Numbered from the stretch's first letter, positions 1-8,100 are shown. The stretch: 64,000 nucleotides of DNA from an uncultured Lachnospiraceae bacterium (GCA_930972465.1 CAKNHF010000010.1:1-64000); one strand, 5' to 3'. Translations and numbers: made by a program. The notes: generated by a model from the letters alone, not told the origin.

Positions 1-250
1 AAGTCTGCGGGAGATTTTATTTGTAAAAGTCAAAATTTTTCTTTTCAAACAGTAAGTAATTGATGTAGAATTAGCCATAAGGAATCCCCTTTCTTTTTTG
101 TTTAGTAAGGTTTTTGTTTGGTAGCTTAATTTTACATCAAAAAGGATCAGGATTCCTTATATTTTGGACATTTTTTGAAAGTTGTGGATAACAAAATTCA
201 GCAGATTTATCTTAGGGGATAATTCTGCGGAAACTCAAGAAAATTGATAC
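1..250. other. AT-rich intergenic region with inverted repeats
   Basis: No gene was found in this stretch. It is clearly more AT-rich than the coding sequence around it. Two inverted repeats are interleaved: about 61-75 with 124-139 (imperfect) and 77-87 with 150-160 (perfect 11-bp arms, TAAGGAATCC against GGATTCCTTA in the core). A third hairpin pairs 201-211 with 218-228, with one mismatch. A perfect reverse-strand DnaA-box 9-mer (TGTGGATAA) lies at 183-191 and a two-mismatch relative at 214-222. The region may contain the end of an upstream transcript; nothing here decides its role. Confidence 0.5.
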
Positions 251-279
251 TTGTGATAACTCTGAAAACGGAGTATAAT
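251..279 (+). promoter_or_regulatory. Predicted sigma-A promoter of the foldase lipoprotein gene
   Basis: A -35 TTGTGA (251-256) and a perfect -10 TATAAT (274-279) are separated by 17 bp. The untranslated leader that follows includes a short ACCGG/CCGGT hairpin before the AGGAGG ribosome site at about 344-349. Confidence 0.6.
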
Positions 280-354
280 ATTCGAGAATGTTATGGGCCG
301 GCCAGGTCTGAACCGGAGAGGCCGGTCGGAAAAACAGATACGTAGGAGGACTTT

Positions 355-1494
355 ATGATGAGATTCTGGAAAAGGGCAGCAGTGTTGACCGCTGTCGGTG
401 CTTTCGCAATTACAGGAGTGACCGGCTGCAGCGGTACTCTTGATTCCGACGCAGTCGTCGCAACAGTAGGCGGCGAAGATATCACTCTTGGCGTGGCGAA
501 TTTCTATGCAAGGATGCAGCAGGGAATGTATGAGACTTACTATGCCGGGCTTATGGGAACGACGGCGGAGGATATGTGGACACAGGAGTATGATGGCGAC
601 AGCACATATGAACAGTACACAAAGGAAGGGCTTCTGGAGACACTTGAGAATATGTATATCCTTTCACAGCATGCGACGGATTATGATGTTTCTCTGACGG
701 ATGATGAAAAGGAGTCCATCGAATCAGCAGCGTCCAATTTCAGCAATGACAACACTGAGGAGAGCAAAGAAGTTGTCACCGGGTATCAGAAAAATATAGA
801 GAAGTTCCTGGAACTTGCGACAATCCAGACAAAGATGGAAAGCGCCATGAAAGAAGGCGTGGATGAGGAAGTGTCGGATGATGAGGCGGCACAGAAGAGC
901 ATGGACTATGTTTTCTTTTCCTATACCACAACAGATGATTCGGGAAACAGTACAGAGCTTACGGATGATGAAAAAGAGGCATTAAAGACTACAGCTCAGG
1001 ATCTGGCAGATCAGGTGAGCGGCGGCGAGGATTTTGCATCGGCGGCAGAGAATGCGGGGGCCGAAGTGCAGACGGCAACGTTTGATGCGGACAGCACCAG
1101 CCCGGATGCGGATCTGATTGCGGCGGCGGATGCTCTGGAGAATGAAGGGGATGTGACAGCTCCGGTGGAGACTGACAGCGGAGTTTACGTGGCACAGCTG
1201 ACAAGTCTTCTGGATCGGGAGGCGACAGATGCGGAGAAGGAAAATATTGTTGAACAGCGCCGCCAGGATCAGTATGATTCTCTTCTGGAAGACTGGAGAG
1301 AAGACGCGGCTATCGACGTGAACGAGAGAGTATGGGATAAAGTGGATTTCATTGATCAGGGAATCACACTTATTTCTTCAGAAGATGAAGAGAGCAGTGC
1401 TTCTGACGATACTGCGGAGACAGAGCAGAATGAAGATGCGTCGTCCGAGGACGGCAGCGGGGCCGAGTCCGGCACTGAAGAAAACGCTGAATAA
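355..1494 (+). CDS. PrsA/SurA-like foldase lipoprotein (peptidyl-prolyl isomerase family)
   Basis: The 379-residue product begins with a lipoprotein signal peptide: basic start, hydrophobic core and lipobox VTGC with the lipidated Cys at 25. It should therefore sit on the outer face of the membrane. The body resembles SurA_N/PrsA extracytoplasmic foldases: a helical N-part (about 35-175), then a parvulin-like stretch around 180-290 that includes GGEDFASAAENAG, then a long helix and a Ser/Glu/Asp-rich tail (about 345-379) that is probably disordered. Such proteins help exported proteins fold. Isomerase activity cannot be judged because the parvulin core is divergent. An AGGAGG site precedes the first of two adjacent ATGs, and a strong terminator follows, so the gene appears monocistronic. 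Confidence 0.75.
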   Translation: MMRFWKRAAVLTAVGAFAITGVTGCSGTLDSDAVVATVGGEDITLGVANFYARMQQGMYETYYAGLMGTTAEDMWTQEYDGDSTYEQYTKEGLLETLENMYILSQHATDYDVSLTDDEKESIESAASNFSNDNTEESKEVVTGYQKNIEKFLELATIQTKMESAMKEGVDEEVSDDEAAQKSMDYVFFSYTTTDDSGNSTELTDDEKEALKTTAQDLADQVSGGEDFASAAENAGAEVQTATFDADSTSPDADLIAAADALENEGDVTAPVETDSGVYVAQLTSLLDREATDAEKENIVEQRRQDQYDSLLEDWREDAAIDVNERVWDKVDFIDQGITLISSEDEESSASDDTAETEQNEDASSEDGSGAESGTEENAE

Positions 1495-1510
1495 GACGAA
1501 GAGTATAAAA

Positions 1511-1548
1511 AACGGATCTGAGAGAAATTCTCCCGGATCCGTTTTTTT
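1511..1548 (+). terminator. Rho-independent terminator after the foldase gene
   Basis: Arms AACGGATC and GATCCGTT enclose a further GAGA/TCTC pairing and are followed by a run of seven T. Confidence 0.9.
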
Positions 1549-1579
1549 CTGCAGAAAACAGAATTAAAAGCTTTCCGCC

Positions 1580-2065
1580 TCAGATATATTCACATTTTTC
1601 AAAATAGTGCATCAGGATATCGGCGCAGTTTTCAACGCCCAGTTCTGAAGTATCAAGAATCATATGATAGTCATTCACATCACCCCAGGTTTTTCCTGTA
1701 TGCTCGTAATAGTAGGAAGCTCTTTCTTCATCAGTTTTTTCAACCTTTTCCTTTGCATCCTCATAGCTTAAGCTGTCTTTCTCCATGATCCTGCGGATAC
1801 GGTCTTCTTTGTCTGCACATACAAAAATGTTGAGAACATTCATTCTGTCCTTGAGGATATCCGAAGCACAGCGTCCAAGGATAATGCAGGGCTTTTCAGC
1901 AAGTCTGCGGATGGCCTCGGCCTCACTCTCATACATGTGATCGTTGAGTTTCTCCTCAATATATGCCTTGTCATATACAGGAATATCGAGCCGTTCGGAA
2001 AGTTCTTTGGCGATAATGCTTGCTCCAGTTCCGAAACGACGGCTCATGGTGATAACTAATTTCAT
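1580..2065 (-). CDS. Cytidylate kinase-like family protein, short form
   Basis: The 161-residue product opens with a beta-strand and P-loop-like segment (FGTGA at 11-15) and has GRCAS at 64-68 and a VCADKEDRIRRIME segment, all typical of the AAA_26/cytidylate-kinase-like family of nucleotide kinases. Relatives I know are around 200 residues; the region between the first helix and GRCAS is about 40 residues shorter here, so the nucleotide-monophosphate binding part may be reduced. Substrate is unknown. It lies 41 bp downstream of the flavodiiron gene on the same strand and has its own AGGAG site, so the two are probably co-transcribed. Confidence 0.7.
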   Translation of the reverse strand: MKLVITMSRRFGTGASIIAKELSERLDIPVYDKAYIEEKLNDHMYESEAEAIRRLAEKPCIILGRCASDILKDRMNVLNIFVCADKEDRIRRIMEKDSLSYEDAKEKVEKTDEERASYYYEHTGKTWGDVNDYHMILDTSELGVENCADILMHYFEKCEYI

Positions 2066-2106
2066 AAGAACTCCTCCTTTGTGACATAAAATTTAAGTAT
2101 CTATCA

Positions 2107-3309
2107 TTATAACACTTCTGCGGCGATTTGTCTGCTGAGAGATTTTAACTCTTCCATCTGTGCTTCCTTGAGAGAAGATTTGATGGTGACGCTGCCCTCA
2201 AGCAGAGTCATGTTCTTCATCTCACCGATCTTTGACGTCATCAGTTTTGTGGACTGAGGCGCCCAGGATCCGTTGCCCAGAAGCGCGATGGTGCGGTTCT
2301 GGAGCGCGAGAGCCTTCATATCTTCCAGATAGTTGTCCATGAGCGGATAGATGCCGTTATTATAGGTCGGCGCGGCCAGAACGATGTGGCTGTATTTAAA
2401 GCTGTCAGAGATCAGCTCGGACACATGTGTCTTGGAAATGTTGTGAATACGGATGTCTTTCACGCCTTCCTCAGCCAGCATGGCAGCGAATGTATCTACC
2501 ATGTTCTCGGTGTTCCCGTACATGGAAGCATATGCGATCATGACGCCTTTTTCTTCCGGTTCGTAGCGGCTCCATGTATCGTATTTACCAATGATATAGT
2601 CGAGATCTGTTCTCCAGATCGGGCCGTGGAGCGGGCAGATGACAGCGATATCAAGGGAAGCGGCTTTTTTCAGGACATTCTGTACCTGCATTCCGTATTT
2701 TCCCACAATATTTGTGTAGTAGCGGCGGGCTTCATCCAGCCAGTCTCTGTCAAAATTGACCTCGTCATTGAAAATATTTCCGTTTAAGGCTTTAAATGTT
2801 CCAAAACCGTCGGCGGAGAAGAGAACCTTATCGGTTTCATCGTATGTCATCATGACTTCCGGCCAGTGAACCATGGGTGCCATGACAAAGTGAAGGGTGT
2901 GCTTTCCGGAAGAGAAAGTATCGCCTTCTTTTACAATGATTTTCTTTCCGTCCAGATCGAAATTGAAGAACTGATCGATCATGGGGAAAGTTTTGGCGTT
3001 TCCGATGAGCTGCATCTGCGGGTAGCGCAGAACAAGTTCTTCAATCATTGCACAGTGATCAGGCTCCATATGATTTACCACAAGGTAGTCAAGCGGACGT
3101 CCGTTGAGAACTGCCTGTATGTTCTCAATAAACTGACGTCCCACGGCGTAATCAGCGGAATCAAACAGAACAGTCTTCTCATCCATCAGCAGATAGGAGT
3201 TATAGGATACTCCGTCTGAAAGCGGAAATATGTTTTCGAACAGCTCCAGCCTTCTGTCGCTGGCTCCAACCCAATACAGGTCCTCGGTTACTTTTCTGAA
3301 ACAATGCAT
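2107..3309 (-). CDS. Flavodiiron protein, FprA-type A flavoprotein
   Basis: This 400-residue cytoplasmic enzyme has an N-terminal metallo-beta-lactamase-like domain with the diiron motif H80-x-E82-x-D84-H85, and a C-terminal flavodoxin domain starting near 256 with the FMN phosphate-binding loop YASMYGNTENM. The family reduces oxygen and/or nitric oxide to water or nitrous oxide with electrons usually supplied by rubredoxin, protecting strict anaerobes. No rubredoxin or flavin-reductase domain is fused at the C-terminus. Its promoter lies in the divergent region shared with the Spx/ArsC-like gene, which suggests, but does not prove, a common redox theme. It is followed by the cytidylate-kinase-like gene. 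Confidence 0.93.
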   Translation of the reverse strand: MHCFRKVTEDLYWVGASDRRLELFENIFPLSDGVSYNSYLLMDEKTVLFDSADYAVGRQFIENIQAVLNGRPLDYLVVNHMEPDHCAMIEELVLRYPQMQLIGNAKTFPMIDQFFNFDLDGKKIIVKEGDTFSSGKHTLHFVMAPMVHWPEVMMTYDETDKVLFSADGFGTFKALNGNIFNDEVNFDRDWLDEARRYYTNIVGKYGMQVQNVLKKAASLDIAVICPLHGPIWRTDLDYIIGKYDTWSRYEPEEKGVMIAYASMYGNTENMVDTFAAMLAEEGVKDIRIHNISKTHVSELISDSFKYSHIVLAAPTYNNGIYPLMDNYLEDMKALALQNRTIALLGNGSWAPQSTKLMTSKIGEMKNMTLLEGSVTIKSSLKEAQMEELKSLSRQIAAEVL

Positions 3310-3380
3310 AGTAAATCCTCCTTTTATCCTCTCTATGGTTGTACTTTAATGTGAATCTGTCAGAAACTTTAACCGATTCT

Positions 3381-3408
3381 ATTCTATCATAAAAGATAAA
3401 TTTGGCAA
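3381..3408 (-). promoter_or_regulatory. Predicted promoter of the flavodiiron operon
   Basis: On the minus strand, -35 TTGCCA (3408-3403) and -10 TAGAAT (3386-3381) are separated by 16 bp. Confidence 0.55.
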
Positions 3409-3416
3409 GAAGAGTA

Positions 3417-3446
3417 TTGATTTTCATGCAAAGAATAATGTATGCT
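3417..3446 (+). promoter_or_regulatory. Predicted promoter of the Spx/ArsC-like gene
   Basis: -35 TTGATT (3417-3422), 18-bp spacer, -10 TATGCT (3441-3446). It is divergent from the flavodiiron promoter and about 10 bp away from it. Confidence 0.45.
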
Positions 3447-3490
3447 TGTCTGATAAAGGACTGATATGTATATATGGAAGGAGAAAGATT

Positions 3491-3844
3491 ATGCTGTTTG
3501 TGTGTTATCCAAAGTGCAGTACCTGCATGAAGGCGAAGAAATGGCTTGAAGAGAAAGGCGTGGAATATGAGATCAGAGATATCAGAGAAAATAATCCATC
3601 CTCGGAAGAACTGAGAGAGTGGTATGCAAAAAGCGGTCTTCCGCTGAAACGGTTTTTCAATACAAGCGGAAACCTTTACAAGGAACTGAAGCTTAAGGAC
3701 CGGCTTCCCGGGATGAGTGAAGAAGAACAGCTTCAGCTTCTGGGAACAGACGGAATGCTTGTAAAGCGTCCAGTTCTTGTTGACGGGGACATGGTTCTGG
3801 TCGGTTTTAAAGAAAAAGAATGGGATGAGAAAATCCGGCCATAA
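3491..3844 (+). CDS. Spx/ArsC/MgsR-type thioredoxin-fold protein (arsenate reductase family)
   Basis: The 117-residue product has the N-terminal CxxC of the ArsC/Spx family (C9-S-T-C12, with a further Cys at 5), the conserved RDIRENNPSSEEL segment and the late KRPVLVDGDMVLVGF strand with cis-Pro. The start at 3491 is chosen because AAGGAGA sits seven bases upstream; an in-frame ATG 45 bp earlier falls inside the promoter. Family members are either glutaredoxin/thioredoxin-dependent arsenate reductases or RNA-polymerase-binding Spx regulators. No arsenic-resistance gene is nearby, so a redox role is as likely as arsenate reduction. A terminator follows. Confidence 0.8.
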   Translation: MLFVCYPKCSTCMKAKKWLEEKGVEYEIRDIRENNPSSEELREWYAKSGLPLKRFFNTSGNLYKELKLKDRLPGMSEEEQLQLLGTDGMLVKRPVLVDGDMVLVGFKEKEWDEKIRP

Positions 3845-3863
3845 AAAACAGAGATGAAGAAGC

Positions 3864-3904
3864 GGGGATTCCCTCCGGAATAATTCCACAGGGAATCCCT
3901 TTTT
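3864..3904 (+). terminator. Rho-independent terminator
   Basis: Perfect 10-bp stem, GGGATTCCCT against AGGGAATCCC, followed by five T. It closes the Spx/ArsC-like gene just before the convergent DUF4097 gene. Confidence 0.88.
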
Positions 3905-3908
3905 CTGT

Positions 3909-4871
3909 CTATTTTTCTTCTATATCAATATCTCCTGAAGCCGCCGAAAAGGTGATCTTCTTCTCCTCTGTACCTGAAGATTCGTAAGACTCCTCCCCAA
4001 AGCCGTCGGATACATAGTTCCCCGGAGCGTTGTCCGGCAGGCTGATACTTCCGAAATCCGTGCTGATGTCACAGGAAAAGTCGGAGAGCGGAGCGTGGAG
4101 AATGATGTCGGTGCTGCCGAAGTCATTGGAACCGGTCAGATTTTCCAGATTCTCTGCATCCAGATATATAGAACCTCCTCCGGAAGTGATTTCGGCGGAT
4201 AATACAGACATTCCGCTGAAGGAAGAGTCCCCGAAGTCATTTCTGGAGATGAGGGTATCTGATCTGGTGTCAGTCACTTCGATCCCGCCGGATGAATCAT
4301 TCAGTTCCAGTGAACCGAAATCGCATCCGCTGATCGTGAGATTTCCGAAGTCTGCATTCAGAGAAGCTTTTTCTGAATGTATCTTTCGTACCTCTATACT
4401 GCCGGCATCGTTATAAATATCCAGATCTGAAAGGGATATATCCTCAGGCACATAAACGCGGATAAAGGGGTCTTGCCGGAGGGTCCGACCGAAGTCTGAA
4501 CCGAAAAAGAAGACTCCGCCTGAGATACCGCTGTCTTCCTGAGTCAGAGTGAGTGTACCGTCATGAACTTCCCATCGGGGTTCCGGATAGTCTCCATCCA
4601 GGAGATATTCCAGATAGCAGTTCCCGTCATCAGACGGGAGAATCTCGATGTCCGCGGAGGCATCCATGGTGACATTGACGGCTGTAAGTCTGTCGACAGA
4701 GGTCTTTTTGAGCTGATACATGTCATTGCGGGAGGAAGCCGTGCGGAGACCGCTGCCCGTGATCATATATCCGGGAGCTCCGCCGGCTATCAGTCCGGCT
4801 CCGGTCAGAAGCGCTCCGGCTGTCATAAGGCATGCGGAGGTGATCAGGATTATCTTCGTCGATTTTTTCAT
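3909..4871 (-). CDS. DUF4097 beta-strand-repeat protein
   Basis: The 320-residue protein has one N-terminal hydrophobic helix (about 7-30) acting as signal anchor. A predicted extracytoplasmic body follows, made of many short beta strands rich in Gly, Ser and Asp with recurring DFG/DFGS turns (for example near NADFGN, SRNDFG, TGSNDFGS), the look of a DUF4097 right-handed beta-solenoid. Function is unknown for the family; it is commonly the last gene of a PadR-DUF1700-DUF4097 set, as here. Its ATG overlaps the stop of the DUF1700 gene (ATGA), so translation is coupled. Confidence 0.85.
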   Translation of the reverse strand: MKKSTKIILITSACLMTAGALLTGAGLIAGGAPGYMITGSGLRTASSRNDMYQLKKTSVDRLTAVNVTMDASADIEILPSDDGNCYLEYLLDGDYPEPRWEVHDGTLTLTQEDSGISGGVFFFGSDFGRTLRQDPFIRVYVPEDISLSDLDIYNDAGSIEVRKIHSEKASLNADFGNLTISGCDFGSLELNDSSGGIEVTDTRSDTLISRNDFGDSSFSGMSVLSAEITSGGGSIYLDAENLENLTGSNDFGSTDIILHAPLSDFSCDISTDFGSISLPDNAPGNYVSDGFGEESYESSGTEEKKITFSAASGDIDIEEK

Positions 4872-5452
4872 TTTCTGTTTCCTCCTTTCACGATTTTGCC
4901 AAGTGAAACGGATATGGATCTCATAACACGCTTAAAAAGCAGGATGGAGCCGTATGTGAATAACAGGCCCGCACCAAGGAAAAAAAGTCCTGTCCCCAGA
5001 TTGCATATTCCGTCAGCGAAATTCCGGAAGAGCAGAACCACGCCCACGATGGCGGAAATAATTCCTGCCGCAGAAACAGACAGGGCGGTGATTACGACGC
5101 AGGCAAGGATAATGAGAGCCACCAGTACGAATACGGCAATGAGTATGACCAGCACGAAAGCAAGCGGCAGTGCCACAGGTGCCGCGCAGATGCCAAGAAT
5201 ACCGATCCAGACTGCGGACATGCCGCGTCTGACAGTTTTGGGCGGCTTATCTGCATTCTGCTCTGCAAGATTTATGATCAGTTCCCGCGCCGCTTCCTCG
5301 GGACTGCCAAGATCCCGGATTGCCTGCTGCTCATTTTCCGGTCCGGCTTCGGCAAAGTATTCTTCAAAGTATTCCACTGCACGATTATAGTCTTCCTTTG
5401 GAAGGCGGCGCAGTTTTTTTGAAAGCAGTTTCATATACTCAGTTTTTGTCAT
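4868..5452 (-). CDS. DUF1700 (HAAS) membrane protein
   Basis: The 194-residue product has an N-terminal HAAS-type helical domain (about 1-65; LSKKLRRLPKEDYNRAVEYF and DLGSPEEAARELI are visible) followed by about four hydrophobic helices between 75 and 185. The HAAS domain is thought to be a cytoplasmic interaction module. In this gene order it probably works with the DUF4097 partner at the membrane under control of the adjacent PadR repressor. Its start overlaps the end of the padR-like gene by 14 bp. Confidence 0.85.
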   Translation of the reverse strand: MTKTEYMKLLSKKLRRLPKEDYNRAVEYFEEYFAEAGPENEQQAIRDLGSPEEAARELIINLAEQNADKPPKTVRRGMSAVWIGILGICAAPVALPLAFVLVILIAVFVLVALIILACVVITALSVSAAGIISAIVGVVLLFRNFADGICNLGTGLFFLGAGLLFTYGSILLFKRVMRSISVSLGKIVKGGNRK

Positions 5453-5765
5453 CTGAAATCCCTCCTCTTACAATATCATCAATAATAAATTTGTACTCAT
5501 TCCATTCTTTCAGGAGCTCGTTCTGCCGAACCCGCCCGGCTTCAGTGATCCTGTAATACTTTCTGTTGCGTCCCTGATACTGCTGATCATAGGTCTCGAC
5601 AAAGCCATGTTCCTGAAGATGTTTCAGAACAGGATAAAGAGCGGAGTCTTTCATGGGCGCGGCACGTTTGACGATTTGAGTGATCTGATAGCCGTAGGCG
5701 TCGCTCTCTGTTATAACAGACAGTACAAGAAAATCCAGCAGAGGAGCAGTCAGTGGAAATGCCAT
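5439..5765 (-). CDS. PadR family transcriptional regulator
   Basis: The 108-residue winged-helix protein has the PadR core: LDFLVLSVI, YGYQI, an SALYPVLKHLQEHGFV recognition region, and the wing GRNRKYYRITEAG. The short C-terminal helix marks the small PadR subfamily (PadR-s2). It is first in the operon with DUF1700 and DUF4097 and is expected to repress that operon in response to an unknown signal. A 36-bp palindrome about 50 bp upstream of its start is the obvious operator candidate. Confidence 0.92.
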   Translation of the reverse strand: MAFPLTAPLLDFLVLSVITESDAYGYQITQIVKRAAPMKDSALYPVLKHLQEHGFVETYDQQYQGRNRKYYRITEAGRVRQNELLKEWNEYKFIIDDIVRGGISDDKN

Positions 5766-5810
5766 GTTACCAGTCCTTTCTATATATTCAAATTTTTTAT
5801 ATATTTAATT

Positions 5811-5846
5811 TATACATATTATATTTTATATAATATAATATGTATA
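5811..5846 (-). promoter_or_regulatory. 36-bp palindrome, likely PadR operator
   Basis: Perfect 14-bp arms, TATACATATTATAT (5811-5824) and its complement (5833-5846), flank an 8-bp centre in an A/T-only stretch containing -10-like hexamers. PadR-family operators are AT-rich dyads with ACAT/ATGT half-sites, which these arms contain. Confidence 0.6.
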
Positions 5847-5990
5847 TATAGAAATTTATAAGAATATGTTGCCTGTGCATATTGAAGAACTTTTTGTAAA
5901 AACAATGAAAATTTTGCTGATAAAGCTGTTCTGTACAAAAAAATCATGATAGAATGGGAGCATCCGGCGGACAATACCGGATACTTTTGT

Positions 5991-6035
5991 GAATATTCTG
6001 AAAACAGCGGCGCATGGGGGCCTGACCCCTTTGCA
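5991..6035. repeat. Hairpin-bearing dispersed repeat, copy 1
   Basis: This 45-nt stretch matches 63565-63608. The shared left part is GAATATTCTGAAAAC and the shared right part is GGGGCCTGACCCCTTTGCA, with small differences between them. The GGGG-CCTGA-CCCC hairpin is intact here but its outer stem is imperfect. It ends 25 bp before the MoxR start codon. Confidence 0.7.
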
Positions 6036-6059
6036 GCGAGAATGGAAAGGGGAGAAAGT

Positions 6060-7013
6060 ATGGCTGGACAGGAACGTTTGGCGTGGCAGGTCATTGATGA
6101 GGTGGAAAAAGCAGTGGTCGGCAAGAGGGATATTCTGACCAAAATTATGATGGCGATTCTTGCCGGAGGACATATTCTTATAGAAGATATCCCGGGAACC
6201 GGAAAGACAACGATGGCTCTGGCGTTTTCGAAAGCCATGGGGCTGGCGGTGAACCGGGTTCAGTTTACCCCTGATGTGCTTCCTTCGGATCTGACCGGAT
6301 TCACGATATACCGAAAGGAGACATCTGAGTTTGTTTACCAGCCCGGGGCAGTGATGTGCAATCTCCTGCTTGCAGATGAGATAAACAGGACTTCGCCGAA
6401 GACGCAGTCGGCGCTTCTTGAGGTAATGGAAGAGAAGCAGGTGACTGTTGACGGCATCACGCGGCAGACCGGAAGCCCGTTTATCGTGATCGCTACAGAG
6501 AATCCGGCGGGCTCGGCAGGGACTCAGCTTCTCCCGGAATCTCAGCTTGACCGTTTTATGATCTGTGTCAGTATGGGGTATCCGTCGGTGGATGAAGAGA
6601 TGGAGATCCTCAGAAGGAGCCGCGACAGCGTAAGTGCGGCGGATCTGGTACGCCCGGTACTGGATGCCTCGGCGCTCCTGACGATGAGACGTATGACGGA
6701 AGAAGTGTTCGTGCATGAACTTATCTACAGATATATTGCGGAACTGGCGAAAGCGACCCGGGAAAATGAATGGGCCGAACTGGGAGTGAGCCCGAGAGGA
6801 ACCGTAGCGCTCACATCGATGGCAAAGGCATGCGCATATCTGAAGGGGCGGGCTTTTGTCATACCCGCTGATGTGGCAGAGGTATTTCCCTGCACAGTGT
6901 CTCACAGAATCTACCTGAACATGAAGGCAAAGGTGGGACATATAAAGACGGAAGAGGTGGTGCGCAGGGTGCTGGAGGAAGTTCCGGAACCTTCTGTCAG
7001 GAAAAGGCGGTAG
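6060..7013 (+). CDS. MoxR-type AAA+ ATPase
   Basis: The 317-residue ATPase has Walker A (DIPGTGKT, 43-50), Walker B (LLLADE, 102-107) followed by INRTSPKTQSALLEVMEE, the sensor segment ATENPAG, and LPESQLDRFM, all diagnostic of MoxR (AAA_3 with C-terminal lid). MoxR ATPases act as chaperones that activate or assemble partner complexes, typically with a DUF58 protein encoded next door, as here. The start at 6060 is preferred because of the GGGGAGAAAG site; an upstream in-frame ATG at 5946 would translate through the dispersed repeat. The DUF58 gene follows after 4 bp. Confidence 0.92.
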   Translation: MAGQERLAWQVIDEVEKAVVGKRDILTKIMMAILAGGHILIEDIPGTGKTTMALAFSKAMGLAVNRVQFTPDVLPSDLTGFTIYRKETSEFVYQPGAVMCNLLLADEINRTSPKTQSALLEVMEEKQVTVDGITRQTGSPFIVIATENPAGSAGTQLLPESQLDRFMICVSMGYPSVDEEMEILRRSRDSVSAADLVRPVLDASALLTMRRMTEEVFVHELIYRYIAELAKATRENEWAELGVSPRGTVALTSMAKACAYLKGRAFVIPADVAEVFPCTVSHRIYLNMKAKVGHIKTEEVVRRVLEEVPEPSVRKRR

Positions 7014-7017
7014 AGCG

Positions 7018-8073
7018 ATGTTCGGTAGAATCACAGGATATCTGGCTGTCCTTCTGCTCACGGTATACATGTATTTTATGTATAATGATACGGTGATTTC
7101 CGGGATACTGATATTCATCCTTTTTTATCCGCTCTGCTCGGCATTCTGTCTTCTGTCAGTGAGAAACAGTATTGTCCCGGATCTTGAGAGAGTGCCTGCA
7201 ATGGGAGAAAGCGGCAGACCGGTAAAAGCGGATATCGTACTGGAAAACCGGTCGCGGATTTTCAGTATACGGTATGAAAATACAGTGTCTCTGAAGTACA
7301 GCTTTGATAAAAAGAAAAGAAAGAATAGATATCGCGGCGTGCTCGGGCCGGGAGAACATGAGGACTGCTGGTGCAGATTTGAGACCGACGTATGCGGGGC
7401 AGTGGAACTGGAACTTGAATCTGTGAGAATATATGATCCTCTGGGAATCTTTTATATAAGGAAAAGAATACGCCGGAAAACCAGGGTAAAAATTATGCCG
7501 GAATTCAGGCTTATGCCACTGGAAATCACAAAAAAAACACGGGATTTCCAGGCGGATGCCCCTGAGTATTCTGACAAAAAGAAAGGAAATGATCCGTCAG
7601 AGCTCTATCAGGTCAGAGAGTACCGCATTCAGGATTCTCTGAAAGATATTCACTGGAAAATGAGCGCAAAAGAAGATCAGATTATGATAAAAGAACGGGG
7701 ATTTCCCCTTGGATGCGCGGTGCTGATCTGGATCGACTTTCCGGAGAAAGAAAAGTCCGCGGAGGGGTTCTCTGCGCTTCTGGATACGGCGGCGTCGCTG
7801 TCAATTACTCTGGTTGAGTATAAATGCATTCATATGGCCGCCTGGTATGATGAGAAGGAAATGCAGGTGGTGCGCCGCAGGATACGGGATGAGGAAAGCG
7901 CTTGTGAATTTATATGGGAGCTGATGGATCTGCAGCCGTACCGGGACGGGGAGAAGGCGGAAATATGCCGCAAAGAGGCGTTCCGCGGACAGGAATTCAG
8001 CAGTGTGGTAACCTTGGACGGAAACGGCATGGTAAAGAAGGACGGAAGTGTCCAGGAATTTCTGAGGCTTTGA
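7018..8073 (+). CDS. DUF58 domain protein
   Basis: The 351-residue protein starts with two closely spaced membrane helices (about 5-50), followed by a cytoplasmic or external beta-rich region and the DUF58 core. The signature REYRIQDSLKDIHWKMSAK near 198-216 matches the family pattern RxYxxGDxxxxIxWxxSA, and the rest has a von-Willebrand-A-like arrangement. It is the standard partner of MoxR. Translationally linked genes on both sides (4 bp and 27 bp) indicate one operon with the transglutaminase. Confidence 0.88.
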   Translation: MFGRITGYLAVLLLTVYMYFMYNDTVISGILIFILFYPLCSAFCLLSVRNSIVPDLERVPAMGESGRPVKADIVLENRSRIFSIRYENTVSLKYSFDKKKRKNRYRGVLGPGEHEDCWCRFETDVCGAVELELESVRIYDPLGIFYIRKRIRRKTRVKIMPEFRLMPLEITKKTRDFQADAPEYSDKKKGNDPSELYQVREYRIQDSLKDIHWKMSAKEDQIMIKERGFPLGCAVLIWIDFPEKEKSAEGFSALLDTAASLSITLVEYKCIHMAAWYDEKEMQVVRRRIRDEESACEFIWELMDLQPYRDGEKAEICRKEAFRGQEFSSVVTLDGNGMVKKDGSVQEFLRL

Positions 8074-8100
8074 GAAAAGGCTGCCGGAGGAAGGGCGGAA

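Noticed and set aside
183-222. DnaA boxes as a replication origin
   Set aside because: Only one perfect and one weak 9-mer are present and dnaA, dnaN or rpmH are not in the window.
3200-3889. A long minus-strand ORF covering the Spx/ArsC-like gene
   Set aside because: It is antisense to a gene with clear family motifs and ribosome site, and its protein is low-complexity without recognisable domains.
5946-6059. 38-residue N-terminal extension of MoxR
   Set aside because: It would be translated through the dispersed hairpin repeat and lacks a ribosome site; the ATG at 6060 has one.
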